Shown here in pieces: positions 41,873 to 50,619 of a stretch of 64,000 nucleotides of DNA. Made by a program: the position numbers and the translations under genes. The stretch comes from Bradyrhizobium sp. JYMT SZCCT0180 (GTDB lineage: Bacteria > Pseudomonadota > Alphaproteobacteria > Rhizobiales > Xanthobacteraceae). Each line of letters opens with the position of its first letter. Positions within the stretch are counted from its first letter, which is position 1. The notes below the pieces were generated by a model. That model saw only the letters and a program-made list of their open reading frames with translations, ran no database searches and was not told where the DNA came from. Location of the stretch: positions 113,089 through 177,088 of the forward strand of contig NZ_JAFCLZ010000021.1 in assembly GCF_018130165.1 (NCBI RefSeq), written 5' to 3'.

Positions 41873-42472
41873 ATGCCTGCGCCCGTCATCTATTACATTC
41901 GCCATGGCGAGACATCGTGGAATGCGCTGGGCCGGCTGCAGGGCGTGCAGGATATTCCGCTCAACGATCTCGGCCGCAAGCAGGCGGCCCATGCCGGCAA
42001 CGTCCTCGCCGATCTCTTCGCGCGCGACGGTCGTGACAAATCGGAGCTGGCATTTGTCGCGAGCCCGCTGATCCGCGCCCGCGCGACGATGGAGCTGGTG
42101 CGCGGCTCGCTGAAGCTGCCGCGCGACGGCTACGCGCTCGACGATCGTTTGCGCGAGATCGGCTACGGCGAGTGGGAAGGCGCGACGCTGCCAGAGATGC
42201 AGCTGCGCGACCCTGATCTCTATGCCCGACGCCAGGCCGAGAAATGGACGGTGTCGCCGCCGGGCGGCGAAAGCTATGTCGACGTGCAGGCGAGGATGCA
42301 GGATTGGTATGCGTCGGTGGCATCAGACACCGTCGCGGTGGCGCATGGCGGCACCGCGCGGGCCCTGATGGTGGCGCTCGGCATCGAGACGCCGCTCAGC
42401 GCCGCCGACCTGACCATCGAACAGGGGGCCGTTTACGTCTTCCGGGACGGGGCGCTGCAGAAGTATAGTTAA
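41873..42472 (+). CDS. Histidine phosphatase family protein
   Basis: A 199-aa phosphoglycerate-mutase-like phosphatase. The nucleophilic His is in YYIRHGETSWNALGRLQG near residue 9, the second Arg in ASPLIRARATMEL, the acid/base Glu in IGYGEWEG and the second His in VAHGGTARAL. An in-frame ATG at 41825 with GGAAG upstream would add 16 residues. The substrate is unknown. It lies upstream of aroC, separated by a palindromic repeat. Confidence 0.9.
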   Translation: MPAPVIYYIRHGETSWNALGRLQGVQDIPLNDLGRKQAAHAGNVLADLFARDGRDKSELAFVASPLIRARATMELVRGSLKLPRDGYALDDRLREIGYGEWEGATLPEMQLRDPDLYARRQAEKWTVSPPGGESYVDVQARMQDWYASVASDTVAVAHGGTARALMVALGIETPLSAADLTIEQGAVYVFRDGALQKYS

Positions 42473-42482
42473 ACCAGCCGTC

Positions 42483-42572
42483 GTCATGCCCGGGCTTGTC
42501 CCGGGCATCCACGTCTTTCTTTGTATATACAGCAAGTAAGGCGTGGATGGCCGGGACAAGCCCGGCCATGAC
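42483..42572. repeat. Palindromic intergenic repeat (copy R5)
   Basis: GTCATGCCCGGGCTTGTCCC and ATCCACGTCTT on the left pair with GGCGTGGATGGCCGGGACAAG and CCCGGCCATGAC on the right. The two arms are nearly continuous, so a transcript would form one long hairpin. It lies between the phosphatase gene and aroC. Confidence 0.85.
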
Positions 42573-42649
42573 GAAGACGAGGGTATTTGACCCCTTGAGC
42601 CGCGCGCGTTAAGTCAGAATTGACTTACTGTTCGAGGCTGCGCGCAAAA

Positions 42650-43735
42650 ATGTCCTTCAACACCTTCGGCCACATGTTCCGGGTCACGACCTTCGGCGAG
42701 AGCCACGGGGTCGCGATCGGCTGCGTGGTCGACGGCTGCCCGCCGCTGATCCCGCTGACATCAGAGGACATCCAGCAGGATCTCGATCGCCGCCGTCCCG
42801 GCCAGTCGCGCTTCACCACCCAGCGCCAGGAACCGGATGCGGTCAAAATCCTGTCCGGCGTGATGGCCCATCCCGAAACCGGGGTGCAGGTGACGACGGG
42901 AACGCCGATCGCGCTGCTGATCGAGAACACCGACCAGCGCTCGAAGGACTATTCCGAGATCAAGGACAAGTTTCGTCCCGGCCATGCCGACTTCACCTAT
43001 GAGGCCAAATACGGGCTGCGCGATTATCGCGGCGGCGGACGCTCGTCGGCGCGCGAGACCGCCACAAGGGTCGCGGCCGGCGCCATCGCGCGAAAAATCC
43101 TGCCCGATGTGAAAGTGCGCGGCGCGCTGGTGCAGATGGGTCCGCACAAGATCGATCGCGACAAATGGGACTGGGACGAGATCGCGCGCAATCCGTTCTT
43201 CTGCCCGGACAAGGACAAGGCCGCGTTCTTCGAGCAGTATCTCGACGGCATCCGCAAGAGCGGCTCCTCGATCGGCGCCGTGATCGAAGTCGTCGCCGAA
43301 GGCGTGCCGCCTGGCCTCGGCGCGCCGATCTACGCCAAGCTCGACGGCGAACTGGCGGCGGCGATGATGAGCATCAACGCGGTGAAGGGCGTCGAGATCG
43401 GCGCCGGCTTTGGCGCCGCCGAATTGTCGGGCGAGCAAAACGCCGACGAGATGCGCACCGGCAATAACGGCACGCGCTTCCTGTCCAACCATGCCGGCGG
43501 CGTGCTGGGCGGCATCTCCACCGGACAGCCGGTGGTGGTGCGCTTTGCGGTCAAACCGACGTCGTCGATCCTGTCGCCGCGCCAGACCGTGGATCGCTCC
43601 GGCGCCGACACCGACATCATGACCAAGGGCCGTCACGATCCCTGCGTCGGCATCCGCGCGGTGCCGGTCGGCGAGGCCATGATGGCCTGCGTGCTGGCCG
43701 ATCACCTGCTGCGCCATCGCGGGCAGGTCGGCTGA
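42650..43735 (+). CDS. aroC: Chorismate synthase
   Basis: A 361-aa chorismate synthase, last step of the shikimate pathway: EPSP to chorismate with reduced FMN. The N-terminal signature GESHGVAIGCVVDGCPP, the RGGGRSSARETATRVAAGA motif and the C-terminal RHDPCVGIRAVPVGEAM are present. The ATG at 42650 begins the conserved MSFNTFGHMFRVTTFGESHG; the open frame ten codons upstream is not part of the protein. Confidence 0.97.
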   Translation: MSFNTFGHMFRVTTFGESHGVAIGCVVDGCPPLIPLTSEDIQQDLDRRRPGQSRFTTQRQEPDAVKILSGVMAHPETGVQVTTGTPIALLIENTDQRSKDYSEIKDKFRPGHADFTYEAKYGLRDYRGGGRSSARETATRVAAGAIARKILPDVKVRGALVQMGPHKIDRDKWDWDEIARNPFFCPDKDKAAFFEQYLDGIRKSGSSIGAVIEVVAEGVPPGLGAPIYAKLDGELAAAMMSINAVKGVEIGAGFGAAELSGEQNADEMRTGNNGTRFLSNHAGGVLGGISTGQPVVVRFAVKPTSSILSPRQTVDRSGADTDIMTKGRHDPCVGIRAVPVGEAMMACVLADHLLRHRGQVG

Positions 43736-43748
43736 ATAGGTTTGTAGG

Positions 43749-43805
43749 GCGGATTGGCGACCTGTCCGCCGTAGCTCAACGAGCGAAGGCGGAAGCGCAA
43801 TCCGC
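43749..43805. repeat. Small palindromic element after aroC
   Basis: GCGGATTG (43749-43756) pairs with CAATCCGC (43798-43805), and inside it GTCCGCC pairs with GGCGGA. It lies directly after the aroC stop and could end or stabilise its transcript. Confidence 0.6.
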
Positions 43806-43817
43806 TGTTTTTGGATC

Positions 43818-44018
43818 TTAGTCCTTGCGGCCGTTATTGTCTGCGCGCTGATCAGCAGATATGTCGGGGACATTGAACAAAGCAGCTGGCTTGGTCCGCG
43901 TGATCATTGCGTCGTAATTGCCCGCAAGGCGTAACAGGCGTTGCTTAATGAATGGATCGGCTTGAGTGGCGAGTTCACGTATCTGTCGTGCTCGCTCCTT
44001 GTAAAAATCATCGTCCAT
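43818..44018 (-). CDS. Small hypothetical protein
   Basis: A 66-aa acidic/helical protein starting MDDDFYKERARQIRELATQA and containing KQRLLRLAGNYDAMI. GGGGATTCCC precedes the ATG at 44018. From memory, short proteins with this N-terminus are frequent in Bradyrhizobium genomes; the function is unknown. Confidence 0.65.
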   Translation of the reverse strand: MDDDFYKERARQIRELATQADPFIKQRLLRLAGNYDAMITRTKPAALFNVPDISADQRADNNGRKD

Positions 44019-44493
44019 CTGGGAATCCCCACTAAACACCTCGATGGCTTATAGAGACGATCTCGTCTTGTTCATGTGATTGAGGACACAGTTCAGGCAT
44101 TTTCTGCGATTTACTGGTACTGTTCCGCGGGTCGTAATCGTTCGCGAATGCAGCGTTTACAGTTTCTGGCGCGCATGGTCGTCGGCCACCGCGGAATGCT
44201 TCCACGGCGATAACAAGAGATAAAGGTCGCAGGCATTCGCGCGCTGCGACCCGCCGGGCGCAAAAAAAATTAGTAATAAAAATGCTCGATCCGCCAATCC
44301 CGGTTATCCCAGAGACTGCCCCCGGTATCGACGAGTGTGGAGTCAAAATTGAAGTTCCCGCTGCGAAACACATCAAGTGTTGCGAACCCGAGACACAAAG
44401 AGGATAGCCGTCACGCGCCTCGCAAGTGGAACCCGAATTGCTCTTGTTCTGTTAGGTATAGGCCGAGCGGCCCCCAACCAGCCGAGCCAACCT
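44019..44493. other. 475-bp region without a convincing gene
   Basis: Open frames on both strands (for example 44032-44376 -) lack good starts and family similarity. The base composition is lower in GC than in the neighbours (for instance the A/T-rich tract near 44262-44290), consistent with decayed or acquired sequence. Confidence 0.5.
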
Positions 44494-44733
44494 ATGCCCA
44501 AGGTCCTCGTTTCAATGCCGGAATTGCAGCGTCGAGCGTTGTTAGAAGTGAGAAGGCAGCCCGGCTGTCATAACGTCCAGGAAATAGCGATCAATCGTGC
44601 TGCAAAGCACGCTGAAAATAACTGGTCGCTCTGTGTGCTCGCAGCGGGCGCGGCAGATGCCAATACCGCCGCGCGCGCGGCGATTCACGTCCAAACTGTT
44701 TTGCGCCGGGACTATGATCTGCTGACGGATTGA
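44494..44733 (+). CDS. Small hypothetical protein
   Basis: A 79-aa protein (or 72 aa from the ATG at 44515, which has AAGG upstream). It contains MPELQRRALLEVRRQPGCHN and ends ILHV-like VQTVLRRDYDLLTD. The pattern matches a small protein family I recall from Bradyrhizobium, often in several copies. No domain function is known. Confidence 0.6.
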   Translation: MPKVLVSMPELQRRALLEVRRQPGCHNVQEIAINRAAKHAENNWSLCVLAAGAADANTAARAAIHVQTVLRRDYDLLTD

Positions 44734-44766
44734 TCTGTAGGTTCATAAATGGAAGGCGGAGATCAA

Positions 44767-45057
44767 ATGGACCACCGCTTCACATTCTCGATATTCACGA
44801 TTGAGATCAACGACAGGCCAACGCTTGCGCTGCAGGCTAAGAGGCACGCGGACGCGGAACGTCTTTGCGAACACGGCCAGTTACGCACAAAGTTGAGCAC
44901 AATCACGTCTCATGGGACCCCGTTGTGCGATGCCACCGCCACGATGAAGGTCAGGTTGGCTACCGCTGAAGAAGCAGCTCTTTATCGGCGAGCAACGCAA
45001 TCGACCGAGCCATCAAGTGACACTAGCGTTGTGTATCTTGTGGATCTCGATGGATAA
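44767..45057 (+). CDS. Small hypothetical protein
   Basis: A 96-aa protein starting MDHRFTFSIFTIEINDRPTL, with GGCGGAG before the ATG at 44767. HADAERLCEHGQLRTKL and ATMKVRLATAEEAALYRRA suggest a compact alpha/beta fold. It lies 33 bp after the preceding small gene on the same strand, so the two may be co-transcribed. The function is unknown. Confidence 0.65.
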   Translation: MDHRFTFSIFTIEINDRPTLALQAKRHADAERLCEHGQLRTKLSTITSHGTPLCDATATMKVRLATAEEAALYRRATQSTEPSSDTSVVYLVDLDG

Positions 45058-45147
45058 GCCGCGAGTGTCCGCTTTGCCTACGCATTACGGACTCAACGCG
45101 GACATCGAGCCAGGTCCGTTTCGTGCCATTACCGGAAGTCGCCGCGT

Positions 45148-46095
45148 TCATTCAACCACCTCGTCGGCGTGTACCAAGAATGACTCCGGTATCTTCAAAC
45201 CGAGTGCCTTAGCCGTCTTCAGATTGATGACGAGGTCGAACTTGGTCGGCTGTTGGACCGGTAAGTCGGCGGGCTTCGCCCCGCGCAAAATCTTGTCGAC
45301 AAAGTTAGCCGTAAGCCGCAATAGCTCGGTCATGTTCGCGCCATAGGACATCAGCCCGCCCGCGTCGACGAAGTCTCGGACTTCAAAAATCGTTGGAATT
45401 CGCCCCGCCAGCGCCCGGGTGGCAATGGCGAAGCTGAGTGGGACACCAACGACATACAGTGCATCCGCACGGCCCTTGATGGCCTCGAAGGCCGGTGCAG
45501 CATCCTCGGCGCGCCGGATTTCCAATATGGTCGCCTCAAGGCCGAGCGTGGAGGCCGTCGCCTGTATCTCATCCATCCTGCTCTGGAAACGGGGACTATT
45601 GGCATTGACCATTACCGCCAAGCGGCGGAAACCAGGGACAACCTCGCGCAGCAGATCGAGGCGCTTGCCAGCAAGACCGATCGGATTGAGCGCTAGGCCA
45701 GTCGCATTACCGTCCGGTCGCGCCAAACTTGCGACGAGGCCGCTGCCAACCGGGTCGCCGGAAACAAAGACAATTGGGACGAGCGATGTCGCATGCTTTA
45801 CCGCGAGGGTCGGAGATGCCCCCACTGTGACAATGACATTGACCTTGAGCCGGACAAACTCGGTCGCGATTTCGGTGAAGCGCTCGGTGCGTCCTTCCGC
45901 AGACCGATACTCAATCGCAACGGTCTGCCCCGCGATCCAACCGAGTTCGCGCAACCGCTGCTCGAAACTTGGGGCCGACCGGGCCGGGCCAAAGAATCCG
46001 ATGGTCGGCAGCTTCGCGGCCTGCTCCGCCCGCGCCATGCTCGGGACCATAACCACCGCGACGCCGACGAGCGAGATGAACTCGCGTCGCTTCAT
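45148..46095 (-). CDS. Orphan ABC transporter substrate-binding protein (TrpX-like)
   Basis: A 315-aa exported binding protein of the ABC_sub_bind family. The leader is MKRREFISLVGVAVVM, with a Tat-like RR and cleavage after ARA; PTIGFFGPARSAPSFEQRLR and the C-terminal VDKILRGAKPADLPVQQP follow. No permease or ATPase gene is adjacent, so the ligand and partners are unknown. A truncated relative lies at 27671-27871. The flanks are gene-poor and repeat-rich. Confidence 0.88.
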   Translation of the reverse strand: MKRREFISLVGVAVVMVPSMARAEQAAKLPTIGFFGPARSAPSFEQRLRELGWIAGQTVAIEYRSAEGRTERFTEIATEFVRLKVNVIVTVGASPTLAVKHATSLVPIVFVSGDPVGSGLVASLARPDGNATGLALNPIGLAGKRLDLLREVVPGFRRLAVMVNANSPRFQSRMDEIQATASTLGLEATILEIRRAEDAAPAFEAIKGRADALYVVGVPLSFAIATRALAGRIPTIFEVRDFVDAGGLMSYGANMTELLRLTANFVDKILRGAKPADLPVQQPTKFDLVINLKTAKALGLKIPESFLVHADEVVE

Positions 46096-46346
46096 GTTCA
46101 TCCCCACGCAGGGAGACTATCGTACCGGCCTATTCTAGCATCCCGCGCGGCTGAGTGCACCTTGAACATGACTCGTGAAGGATTGGCCAAACGTCCGTTT
46201 AGGGTCAATCGCGTCGGTTTGGCCAGACCACAACTACTTCCGGTCTACCCCTGTGAACCGACATTCTCAGGATAAGCAGGCACGTCTCAAATGTGCCAAT
46301 ACCGGAAGTGACAGCGGGAAGCTGGCGATCAAAGGTTTTGCCAGCG

Positions 46347-46545
46347 TCAAACAGCCGAAGCTCTCTCAAGCGGTTCGATCAGCGACCTCGCTGAAAACGG
46401 CTTTGTGAGATAGGCGAGGCATCCGGATTGATGCGCAGCCTCGCGAACCCAGGGGTATCGTTACCGGTCGTGAGGTAACGGGCACGGAAACGCCTGCGGC
46501 TTTGAGACTATGTCTCAGTTCGAACCCCGATCCGTCGCTCAGGTT
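46347..46545 (-). pseudogene. Frameshifted fragment of a response-regulator receiver domain
   Basis: Read on the - strand, one frame gives GFELRHSLKAAGVSVP, a second gives YLTTGNDTPG, and a third gives VREAAHQSGCLAYLTKPFSA then RSLIEPLERASAV and a stop at 46347. Joined, they match beta 4 through alpha 5 of FixJ/NarL-type receiver domains, with the conserved Lys-Pro-Phe. Two frameshifts, near 46485 and 46450, break it, and the N-terminal half with the phospho-Asp is missing. No output domain remains. Confidence 0.75.
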
Positions 46546-46603
46546 GCTCCAATCCGCTCTACCGACGTGGCTGCGTCGCTCCCCACGCAAGCGCAATCTC
46601 GCG

Positions 46604-47135
46604 AGCCGCGTGCGACAAATCAACCCGACGGGCAAATCAATTCTGTTTTACGGAAATCGTGTCAAGTCCTAAATTTCCGAAAATCAAAAACATTTCCCTT
46701 CCCTCCACCCCAAATCACCGGCACATTCTCGCAATCCCGTCCCACTCTGAGGGGCGTTGGCCATCGTCACAACGAGGGGCGGGTTGCGGTGGACGCAACA
46801 GTTGCGATTGACGGTCGTGGCTGAAGCGTACGGCGAAAGCGTGTGGTCCTGGCGCCCGTAACGGCGTCAAGCTCTGAAGAAGCTAACGCTTCGGAGGGGT
46901 GACGGTGGCAATAGAGGCCGTCTCACCGGGGAGAGCGCGTTATAAGCCGTAAAGCCATTGCGCAGGGAATGTCGGATGTTCTCCGCTGCCCTGTATGCTC
47001 ATGTGCAGCATTCTTATGCACAATCGCACATGAGACCGCGGGTGCAGCGCGCATCCGGCATTCCCTGCGCCCTCTGACTTTCGGGGGCGGAACGAAATTG
47101 AAAACCTCGGGCGCAATGCGTCGCGAGAAAGCGAA
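46604..47135. repeat. Long dispersed repeat (copy D1)
   Basis: The part at 47001-47130 is nearly identical to the reverse complement of 63867-64000. Within it GCGCAGGGAATGTCGGATG (46960-46978) pairs with CATCCGGCATTCCCTGCGC (47052-47070) at 18 of 19 positions. The outer limits are estimated from memory of similar sequence in Bradyrhizobium genomes. The - strand frame at 46923-47153 is a repeat-borne ORF, not a gene I would call. Confidence 0.7.
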
Positions 47136-47148
47136 CACATATTCAGTT

Positions 47149-47249
47149 GTCATCGCCCGGCTTTGACCGGGCGACCCAGTATTCCAGAGACGCTGATGAT
47201 AGAACCGATTAGCCGCGGCGTACTGGATCCCCGCCTGCGCGGGGATGAC
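47149..47249. repeat. Palindromic intergenic repeat (copy R6)
   Basis: Left end GTCATCGCCCGGCTTTGACC, then CCAGTATTCC; right end TACTGGATCC, CCGCCTGCGCGGGGATGAC. It is related to copy R3. It lies directly beside long repeat D1, upstream of the cyclase gene. Confidence 0.75.
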
Positions 47250-47395
47250 AGCGTCGTGTGGGGCCGCACTATCCCCGTCATTGCGAGAGAAGCGGGGCGG
47301 GCATTCGCGCGACCCGGTGGCTCGCGGATAGACCCCCGGCGGGTTGTGATATCAGCCTTGACGCGCGCCGAACTTGCGCGACAAATGCCGACGCC

Positions 47396-48580
47396 ATGAA
47401 CACTTCCGAGCTGCACCAAATCACTAACTGGTTGATCGACGGCGCAAGGTCCGTGGTCAACTCGCCGCGGCTGATGGCTGAGGTCTGCGAGCGGCTGGTG
47501 GAGGCCGGACTGCCGCTGTGGCGCGTCGGCTTCTTCGTTCGAACCCTGCATCCCGATATCTTCGGCCGCAACTTCATCTGGCGGCTCGGCGCGGAGGTCG
47601 AGTTCGGAACGGTCGATTTCAAGATTCTCGACTCGCCGGATTTTCACAAAAGTCCCCTGATCCATGTGTTTCAGCAGGGGCTGGAGGTTCGCGCCCGTGT
47701 CGATGACCCACAGAGCATGCGCTTTCCGATCGTCGAGGACATGCGCGCCGAACGCGTCACGGATTATGTCGCGCTGCCGTTGTTGTTTACGGACGGTGCG
47801 GTGCACGCTTCGAGCTGGACCACCAGGCAGCCGGGCGGTTTCACTGATGATCAGTTGGCGGCACTCCGACAAATAACAACGCCGCTGGCGCGGGTGATCG
47901 AGATCATCAGTTTGCGCCGTACGGCGTCGAGCCTGCTCGATACTTATGTCGGCAATCGCGCCGGTGAACGGATCCTGGGCGGACAGATTCGCCGTGGTCA
48001 TACCGAATCGATGAATGCCGCGATCTGGCTGTCCGATCTGCGCGGGTTTACGGCGTTGTCCGACCGCCTGCCGTCCGAGACCGTCGTGGACATCCTCAAC
48101 CAGTATTTCGACTGCCAGGTTGCGGCGATCCGCTCCCATGGCGGCGAGGTCCTGAAATATATGGGCGACGGATTGCTGGCGGTGTTTCCGATCGACGAAT
48201 ATGTCGGCGACGAGCAGCAGGTTTGTTCGCGCGTGCTCGAAGCCGCCCGTGAGTCCCGGGCCAGCGTCATGGCAATGCGGTATCCGATCGGGGACACCAT
48301 CGAACGCTTTCGTTTCGGCGTCGCCCTGCATGTCGGGCGGATCCTCTACGGCAATATCGGCGGCGGCAACCGGCTCGACTTCACCTGCATCGGTCCCGCC
48401 GTGAATCTGGCGGCGCGGCTGGAAAAGATCGCCAGCCGCCTGCAGCGCACGGTGGTGGCATCGGAAGGATTTGCCGGCATCTGCCGGGGAGGGTGGAGCG
48501 ATCTCGGCGAGTTTCCGATTGCCGGATTCGCGAAGGCGGAGCGCGTCTTTGGCCTGGTCGACGAAACCTCGCCGGCCTAG
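47396..48580 (+). CDS. Class III adenylate/guanylate cyclase
   Basis: A 394-aa cytosolic cyclase making cAMP or cGMP. Residues 1-190 form an N-terminal region without a recognised sensor motif. The catalytic domain spans about 195-380: first metal Asp in WLSDLRGFTALSDRL, second in LKYMGDGLLAVFP, and RLDFTCIGPAVNLAARLEK carries the transition-state Asn and Arg. No membrane span is seen. The ribosome-binding site is weak. It may form part of a multi-cyclase network, as in other rhizobia. Confidence 0.9.
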   Translation: MNTSELHQITNWLIDGARSVVNSPRLMAEVCERLVEAGLPLWRVGFFVRTLHPDIFGRNFIWRLGAEVEFGTVDFKILDSPDFHKSPLIHVFQQGLEVRARVDDPQSMRFPIVEDMRAERVTDYVALPLLFTDGAVHASSWTTRQPGGFTDDQLAALRQITTPLARVIEIISLRRTASSLLDTYVGNRAGERILGGQIRRGHTESMNAAIWLSDLRGFTALSDRLPSETVVDILNQYFDCQVAAIRSHGGEVLKYMGDGLLAVFPIDEYVGDEQQVCSRVLEAARESRASVMAMRYPIGDTIERFRFGVALHVGRILYGNIGGGNRLDFTCIGPAVNLAARLEKIASRLQRTVVASEGFAGICRGGWSDLGEFPIAGFAKAERVFGLVDETSPA

Positions 48581-48599
48581 CCGCAACCAACCTGTCCCG

Positions 48600-48905
48600 C
48601 TATTCCTCGGGCTCGGTGGTGAACAGCAGCGGATAGCCCTTGGCGCGGCCGGCGTCGGTGGCGCGGGTCGCCTTGGTCTCGGCGACGTCCTTGGTAAAGA
48701 CGGCGACCACGCACACCCCGCGGCGGTGCGCGGTGATCATGACCTTGTGGGCCTGATCTTCGGTCATGCGGAATTCGGCCTTCAGCACCGTGACGACGAA
48801 TTCGCGCGGCGTGTAATCGTCATTGACGAGGATAACCTTGTGCAGGCGCGGCCGTTCGGTCTTGGTTTTGACCTTTGTTTTTGGCTTGGCGACGGTATCG
48901 ATCAT
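48600..48905 (-). CDS. clpS: ATP-dependent Clp protease adaptor ClpS
   Basis: A 101-aa ClpS, delivering N-degron proteins to ClpAP. The N-degron pocket segment VILVNDDYTPREFVV and the ClpA-contacting EDQAHKVMITAHRRGVCVVA are intact, preceded by a basic flexible tail (KPKTKVKTKTERP). The ATG at 48905 is chosen; the longer frame runs into a dispersed repeat. No clpA is in the window. Confidence 0.95.
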   Translation of the reverse strand: MIDTVAKPKTKVKTKTERPRLHKVILVNDDYTPREFVVTVLKAEFRMTEDQAHKVMITAHRRGVCVVAVFTKDVAETKATRATDAGRAKGYPLLFTTEPEE

Positions 48906-48929
48906 TCCTGTGGCGGCTCCGAAGCAGCG

Positions 48930-49020
48930 AAAGCGTTTTCGAGCGAAGCGGATACCGGTTCGCATAGCAATCAAGTTTACGCAGATTGCGTAGACTTATC
49001 TGCGGTAGAAAACGCGTCAA
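48930..49020. repeat. GCGTTTTC-type dispersed repeat (copy S2)
   Basis: AAAGCGTTTTCGAGCGAAGCGG ends on GAAAACGCGTCAA, with an inserted CAATCAAGTTTACGCAGATT-containing hairpin in the middle. It covers the presumed clpS promoter, so that promoter may lie within the repeat. Confidence 0.75.
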
Positions 49021-49049
49021 TAAATGAGAGCGCTTCGACGGGCGCGCCG

Positions 49050-50372
49050 TCAGCCGGCGCGGCAATCCGCCAGGCGCTGCGTCATGCTCTGATCGCCGCG
49101 GCTGACGGCCGTCTCGATCAGTTTACAGGCTCCGGGCCGGTCGTGAAACTGGGCGTTTTTCGACAGTTTCAGGTCGATCAGCGCGGCCATCGCGCCGGGT
49201 TCGTCGAGTTCCGCGGCCTCGGTAGCGTAATAGAGCAGATGCTTGGGATTCCTGATCCGGACCTCGGGATTGCCTGCGAGGATCCGCACCACCTCAAGGC
49301 GCGCGTCGAGGTCCCACACGCCGGCCTGGTCGAGCAGGTTTGCAGCCTGCTGGACGTCGCGGGGTATCACCTTGCCTTCGAGATAGAGCCGACCCAGCAC
49401 GCCCTTGACGCCTGTCGTGTCGGTGCGCGCCGTGAGCAAGGCGAGGGCGCGCTTGGGATCGGCGGGGCCGCCTTCACCGGCGATCAGCATTTCGGCCAGC
49501 GGTGGCGGCGCGCCGCCGGGATCGGGCCGCAGCGACTCTTCGAGCAGCGTTCGCGCGCGAACCGGGTCGTCCTTGCGGATGGCGATCGCCAACTCCCGCC
49601 TGGCGCCGAACACGCCGGCCGCTGTCATTCGCTCGAGGATGTCGATGCCGCGGGCGCGTTCGTCCGGCCTGTCCGACGTCACCAGCAAGCGGCCGAGCAG
49701 CACCTGAAGGTCTGCCTTGCTCGCGTCTTTCGCCGGGTTGGCGACGGCGCGCTCGGCCCAATACCGCGCGGCAACCGGATCGCGTTTCACCGTCGAACCA
49801 CGGTTGAGCAGGATCGCCAGCATCTGCGTGGAAAAGGGATGTCCGAGTTCGGCAGCCTTGTGCAGCGCCCGATCGGCCTCGGCGCGTGTCACCATCGGCA
49901 CCTTGTCGAGGTCGCCGCGGTCCCAGGATTTGTGATGCTCATAGAGTTCGTAATAGGCCTCGGCGTTGCCTTGTGCGGCGGCCTCTCGCAGCAGCGCCAG
50001 CGCCTCGCCCTTCCTTGCGTAGGGCATCGACCGCGCTACAGCGACCTTGAAATGGGTGTTTTCGGGCTGATTGACGAATGCCAGGGTGCAGCTTTCGCTC
50101 CGCAACGTCCAGCGGCGGCGCAGCGCCTCGTCGCTTATGTAGCCCTTGGGATTTTCGGAAAGGCGCAGGCAGAGTTCGCCGGCATTGGCCGAATTCAGCG
50201 CTGGTTCCGCTGGCGCAGCCTCGGGCTGCGCCGCGCCCGACAATCTCGGTGGCAGCAACAGCGCCGCCGCGACGGCGAGCGTGGAAAACAGCAGGACCGA
50301 CGGCACGACCGCGCGCGGCGACATTCGCCGGCGCTGAGTTTCGGGACGTTTGGGGGGTACGACCATGTCCAT
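49050..50372 (-). CDS. Sel1/TPR-like repeat protein, membrane-anchored
   Basis: A 440-aa protein with a basic N-terminus, one span (SVLLFSTLAVAAALLLPP, residues about 24-41) and many short helical repeats of Sel1 type in the periplasmic part, for example ALALLREAAAQGNAEAYYEL, ALHKAAELGHPFSTQMLAIL and ATEAAELDEPGAMAALIDL. Such repeats mediate protein contacts. It has no operon partner and no catalytic domain. Confidence 0.75.
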   Translation of the reverse strand: MDMVVPPKRPETQRRRMSPRAVVPSVLLFSTLAVAAALLLPPRLSGAAQPEAAPAEPALNSANAGELCLRLSENPKGYISDEALRRRWTLRSESCTLAFVNQPENTHFKVAVARSMPYARKGEALALLREAAAQGNAEAYYELYEHHKSWDRGDLDKVPMVTRAEADRALHKAAELGHPFSTQMLAILLNRGSTVKRDPVAARYWAERAVANPAKDASKADLQVLLGRLLVTSDRPDERARGIDILERMTAAGVFGARRELAIAIRKDDPVRARTLLEESLRPDPGGAPPPLAEMLIAGEGGPADPKRALALLTARTDTTGVKGVLGRLYLEGKVIPRDVQQAANLLDQAGVWDLDARLEVVRILAGNPEVRIRNPKHLLYYATEAAELDEPGAMAALIDLKLSKNAQFHDRPGACKLIETAVSRGDQSMTQRLADCRAG

Positions 50373-50619
50373 GCCATCCGCGGCCTGGTCGCCGCACGCC
50401 CCTTCTGTCGCGTTGAATGCCGGATTTGTTCAATCGGACATCACCGTATTCCTACGTGCTGTGGCGGATCCTTACGCCATCGCGAATCGAGGCGCGGCAA
50501 CGCTTGCCTCCAATCGAGGCAGTGGAGAGCTAACCCAAATGTGAAGGACAGATGATATCTGCCCTTTGCGCGGCGCAATTTGCGTGTCACCATTGTCACC
50601 AGTCGACGGGAGGGCAGCG

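Larger units (their letters stand above)
46096..47395. other. 1.3-kb gene-poor accessory stretch
   Basis: Contains, in order, unassigned sequence (46096-46346), the frameshifted response-regulator remnant (46347-46545), a long dispersed repeat (about 46604-47135), and palindromic repeat R6 (47149-47249). The last 145 bp before the cyclase contain no obvious site. Confidence 0.7.

Noticed and set aside
44032..44376. A 114-codon - strand frame
   Set aside because: No ribosome-binding site, no family, odd composition; overlaps the AT-rich decayed stretch.
46923..47153. A 76-codon - strand frame containing MRAAPAVSCAIVHKNAAHEH
   Set aside because: Lies wholly in the long dispersed repeat, which carries the same frame by repetition; I treat it as repeat-borne, not a gene.
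48471..50555. A 694-codon + strand frame across clpS and the Sel1-repeat gene
   Set aside because: It is antisense to two real genes and its translation has no coherent domain.
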